DNA from: Methylococcaceae bacterium UBA4132 | GTDB lineage: Bacteria; Pseudomonadota; Gammaproteobacteria; Methylococcales; Methylomonadaceae | DNA: 36,198 bases | Reading direction: 5' to 3' | Assembly (NCBI GenBank): GCA_002380945.1 | Contig: DFWO01000076.1 | Coordinates: 1 to 36,198 of the forward strand | Part shown: positions 33,586 to 36,198 of the stretch, one piece after another | Position numbering within the stretch: position 1 is the stretch's first letter | How the letters are laid out: every line of letters starts with the position of its first letter | Notes under the pieces: generated by a model | The model's input: the letters and a program-made list of their open reading frames with translations, nothing else | Database searches by the model: none | Told to the model about the DNA's origin: nothing | Position numbers and translations under genes: made by a program

Positions 33586-34614
33586 CTACTTAAGACTTGT
33601 TAAGTACCAATCCAACGCTTCTGTTAAACCTTCTCGCACACGATAGATGGGCGCGTAACCCAAAAAATTATGCGCTTTAGAAATATCTGCTAGTGAATGA
33701 CGCACATCGCCTGAACGAAAATCTCGATAAATCGGCTTAAAACTTTCAAGTTTTTTAAAATGTACGACCAAATTTTCTCTTAGATAGTCCAATAGTTGAT
33801 TTAGCGTCGTGCAGTCACCTACGGCAATATTATAAACCTGATTAATTGCTGCTTTATTTTCAGTGGTCGCGGCGAGTAAATTGGCTTGAACCACATTTTT
33901 GATATAACAAAAATCTCTACTAGTTTCGCCATCACCATTGATATAGACTGGTTCATCACGAACCATAGCGGCTATCCATTTAGGAATAACTGCAGCATAA
34001 GCACCGTCTGGGTCTTGTCGTGGACCAAACACATTGAAATAACGCAGTCCGATTGACTCTAAGCCATAACATCTTGCAAATACATCGGCGTAAAGCTCAT
34101 TCACATATTTGGTAACCGCATAAGGCGACAGTGGTCTGCCAATTTTGTCTTCTACTTTAGGTAAATCAGGATGATCGCCATAAGTAGAGGAAGAAGCGGC
34201 ATAGACAAAGCGTTTTACCTTAGCATCACGCGCCGCAACCAGCATATTCAAAAACCCATCAATATTGGTGCTATTAGTGTTGATAGGGTCTTCAAGTGAT
34301 CTTGGCACACTACCCAATGCCGCTTGGTGTAGTATATAGTCCACGCCCACACAGGCTTGATGACAAGTGCTAAGCTGACGAATATCGCCTTCAATAAACG
34401 TGAAGTTGCTCCATTTTTTTTCACCAACAAGCTCTTTGACCTGATCCAAATTATGTTGGTAACCCGTCGCGAAGTTATCTAATCCGATAACCCGTTGTTC
34501 ATGGTTAAGTAACGTTTCCAGCAAGTTAGAGCCAATAAAACCAGCGACTCCAGTAACTAACCATGTTGCAGGTTTATCAGTAAGCTGTTTTAAAAATGTT
34601 TGAGTTGTCGTCAT
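33586..34614 (-). CDS. tviC: UDP-N-acetylhexosamine 4-epimerase (TviC/WbpP type)
   Basis: A 342-residue extended SDR enzyme. The NAD motif VTGVAGFIGSN is at 20-30 and the catalytic YAVTK at 165-169, with the serine/threonine in AASSSTYGDHPDLPKVED-type sequence characteristic of WbpP/TviC/WbgU. It probably interconverts UDP-GlcNAc (or UDP-GlcNAcA) and the galacto form. Paired with the next gene it supplies UDP-GalNAcA, as in Vi antigen and P. aeruginosa O6. The ATG has a weak site. Confidence 0.87.
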   Translation of the reverse strand: MTTTQTFLKQLTDKPATWLVTGVAGFIGSNLLETLLNHEQRVIGLDNFATGYQHNLDQVKELVGEKKWSNFTFIEGDIRQLSTCHQACVGVDYILHQAALGSVPRSLEDPINTNSTNIDGFLNMLVAARDAKVKRFVYAASSSTYGDHPDLPKVEDKIGRPLSPYAVTKYVNELYADVFARCYGLESIGLRYFNVFGPRQDPDGAYAAVIPKWIAAMVRDEPVYINGDGETSRDFCYIKNVVQANLLAATTENKAAINQVYNIAVGDCTTLNQLLDYLRENLVVHFKKLESFKPIYRDFRSGDVRHSLADISKAHNFLGYAPIYRVREGLTEALDWYLTSLK

Positions 34615-34681
34615 AAAAAAACCTATAAAAATTGCGGATTGCTAAATTGGTTTATTAATAAAACAAAGTAAAACCAAATGC

Positions 34682-35968
34682 TTACAATCGCCACAATTTA
34701 TAGCCAGCTTCCTGAATGGCTGTTGAATCATAAGCTGATTTGACATCCATAAAAACGCCATTGGGTTTAAGTTTCGATAGAATATTATTGAGTGGAATAT
34801 CCAGATATTCTTTATGTGAAACAGCAGCAACAATGGCATCGGCGACAGGTAAATCATCCCAATTGACCAATGGAATACCATACTCATGAACCGCCTCTTC
34901 AGATTCAGCCACTGCATCATGAACCGACACATCCCAACCGAAATTCTTTAATTCGTAGACCACATCTGCGACTTTTGAGTTTCTTAAATCAGGGCAGTTT
35001 TCTTTAAAGGTCAACCCTAATACGATAATTTTTGCAGTATTAACTGAGTTACCTGCGCGGATTAACTGCATACTGGTTTGCTGAGCGATAAATGCAGCCA
35101 TGCCATCATTAATACGCCGTCCAGCAAGAATGACTTCAGGATGATAGCCCAGCATTTCTGCTTTATGGGTTAGATAGTAAGGATCAACGCCAATACAATG
35201 TCCACCCACTAAACCAGGACGAAAGGGTAGAAAATTCCATTTGGTGCCAGCCGCTTTCAAAACCTCTAAGGTATCAATACCTAAACGGTCAAATATGATG
35301 GCTAATTCATTCATCAAGGCAATATTCAAATCACGTTGCGTATTTTCAATGACTTTAGCGGCTTCAGCAACTTTGATAGAGCTGGCTCGGTGTACACCCG
35401 CCACGATAACGCTTTCATACAATTGCGCTACTTTCTCCAGCGTTTCGGCATCATCACCTGACACTACTTTAGTAATTTTAGTAATGGTTCTTTCCTTATC
35501 GCCTGGATTAACACGTTCAGGTGAATAACCCACATGAAAATCCTGCTTCCATTTAAGACCTGATTCTCGCTCTAATATGGGTATACAAACTTCTTCCGTT
35601 GCACCAGGATAAACAGTCGATTCATAAACGACAATGGCACCCCGTTTTAAATGTTTACCTACTGTAGTAGAAGAAGAAACCAATGGTGAAAAATCTGGCT
35701 GATGTGCCACATCGACAGGCGTGGGTACGGCAATGATGATAAAATCAGCCTTCGATATGTTATTAGCATCGGTCGTTACAGCCAGTCCCGTTGCTGCTTG
35801 TAAGTCGGCACTGGAAACTTCTCCCGTTGGATCAATAAATTTCCGATAACTCTCAATTTTGCTTTCGGACAAATCATAGCCGATAGTTTCAAATTTTTTG
35901 CCAAACTCCACTGCCAGTGGCAAACCAACATAACCCAACCCAACAACCGCAACTATATTCTTATTCAC
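34682..35968 (-). CDS. tviB: UDP-N-acetylhexosamine 6-dehydrogenase (TviB/WbpO type)
   Basis: A 428-residue UDP-sugar dehydrogenase. VVGLGYVGLPLA is at 8-19, the catalytic cysteine is C258 in GGHCIGVDPYYL, and ESTVYPGATEE is typical of the HexNAc-specific group. It oxidises UDP-GlcNAc or UDP-GalNAc to the uronic acid with NAD+. The start is a GTG at 35968 with GAGGGGA upstream. It is the first gene of the long minus-strand locus. Ugd or WbpA are alternatives, but pairing with the WbpP-like epimerase and close similarity to the TviB pattern favour this call. Confidence 0.9.
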   Translation of the reverse strand: MNKNIVAVVGLGYVGLPLAVEFGKKFETIGYDLSESKIESYRKFIDPTGEVSSADLQAATGLAVTTDANNISKADFIIIAVPTPVDVAHQPDFSPLVSSSTTVGKHLKRGAIVVYESTVYPGATEEVCIPILERESGLKWKQDFHVGYSPERVNPGDKERTITKITKVVSGDDAETLEKVAQLYESVIVAGVHRASSIKVAEAAKVIENTQRDLNIALMNELAIIFDRLGIDTLEVLKAAGTKWNFLPFRPGLVGGHCIGVDPYYLTHKAEMLGYHPEVILAGRRINDGMAAFIAQQTSMQLIRAGNSVNTAKIIVLGLTFKENCPDLRNSKVADVVYELKNFGWDVSVHDAVAESEEAVHEYGIPLVNWDDLPVADAIVAAVSHKEYLDIPLNNILSKLKPNGVFMDVKSAYDSTAIQEAGYKLWRL

Positions 35969-36033
35969 ACACGTCCCCTCGATGTTTATAACTTCGCTAA
36001 CTTTTTCAAAAGCTTATATTAATATTCTGATCT

Positions 36034-36047
36034 GCCAAAATATTGGC
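36034..36047. promoter_or_regulatory. Inverted repeat upstream of the capsule locus
   Basis: GCCAA-AATA-TTGGC lies about 65 nt upstream of the tviB start, in the 230-nt leader where the locus promoter must be. It could be an operator. I see no convincing -35/-10 pair, JUMPstart or ops motif in this leader. Confidence 0.3.
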
Positions 36048-36198
36048 TTCGCCGCAGAATTTGGCTCATTGTAAAATTCGACCTACCATCAATTTTTGAA
36101 TCCATACTAATGTTAACAGTATTCAATGATTATTAACAATATCCAAGAATGTCTTACAGGACGATTGCTACATTTACGCGATGCTCGACTTTTAAATT

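Noticed and set aside
35969..36198. JUMPstart/ops sequence in front of the capsule locus
   Set aside because: No GGCGGTAG-type core is present on the minus strand in this leader.

Overview
The window looks like chromosome of a moderately AT-rich gammaproteobacterium, most likely a methanotroph or methylotroph of the Methylococcales type. The main reason is an adjacent mtkA-mtkB pair (malate thiokinase, serine cycle). The hflK-hflC-hisZ-purA order and the sdhC-sdhD-sdhA operon also fit a gammaproteobacterium. The placement is inferred from gene content and was not tested by search.

Left part (1-12.8 kb), mostly housekeeping. A TPR-methyltransferase fusion and a frameshifted small membrane protein (DUF6868-like) lie on the minus strand. 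mtkAB follows on the plus strand with its own sigma70-like promoter. Next is a lipoprotein gene broken by an in-frame amber codon, then a tiny membrane ORF. purA, hisZ, hflC and hflK are on the minus strand. A divergent intergenic region leads to sdhC-sdhD-sdhA on the plus strand; no sdhB follows. Hairpin repeats separate sdhA from the convergent polysaccharide locus.

Right part (12.9-36.0 kb), one long minus-strand capsule or exopolysaccharide locus. Read 5'->3' on the minus strand it has three blocks. (1) Precursor and export: a TviB/WbpO-type UDP-HexNAc dehydrogenase, a TviC/WbpP-type UDP-HexNAc 4-epimerase, Wzb phosphatase, Wza outer-membrane exporter, Wzc tyrosine kinase and a WecA-type initiating transferase. 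(2) Assembly and decoration: Wzx flippase, a GT2, a Wzy-like polymerase, a decayed IS630-type transposase, a NodB-type deacetylase, a CelD/BcsL-type acyltransferase and a GT4. (3) Second sugar module: a DUF2334 deacetylase-like protein preceded by an 8-bp tandem repeat, an AsnB-like amidotransferase, a PglA-like GT4, a LegC/PglE-type aminotransferase, a LegB/PglF-type 4,6-dehydratase and a PglC-type initiating transferase.

Taken together the locus predicts a Wzx/Wzy-dependent, Wza-Wzc-exported polysaccharide. It probably contains an N-acetylhexosaminuronic acid (possibly amidated by the AsnB-like enzyme, as in Francisella and Pseudomonas O6 O-antigens) and a 4-amino-4,6-dideoxy-HexNAc. Unusual points are two different initiating transferases in one locus, a palindromic element apparently inserted in frame within asnB, and a simple-sequence repeat just upstream of the last operon block. 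No RNA genes or CRISPR arrays were seen. I did not find a clearly novel defence or mobile system; the most original material is the polysaccharide locus and the several small broken or inserted elements.
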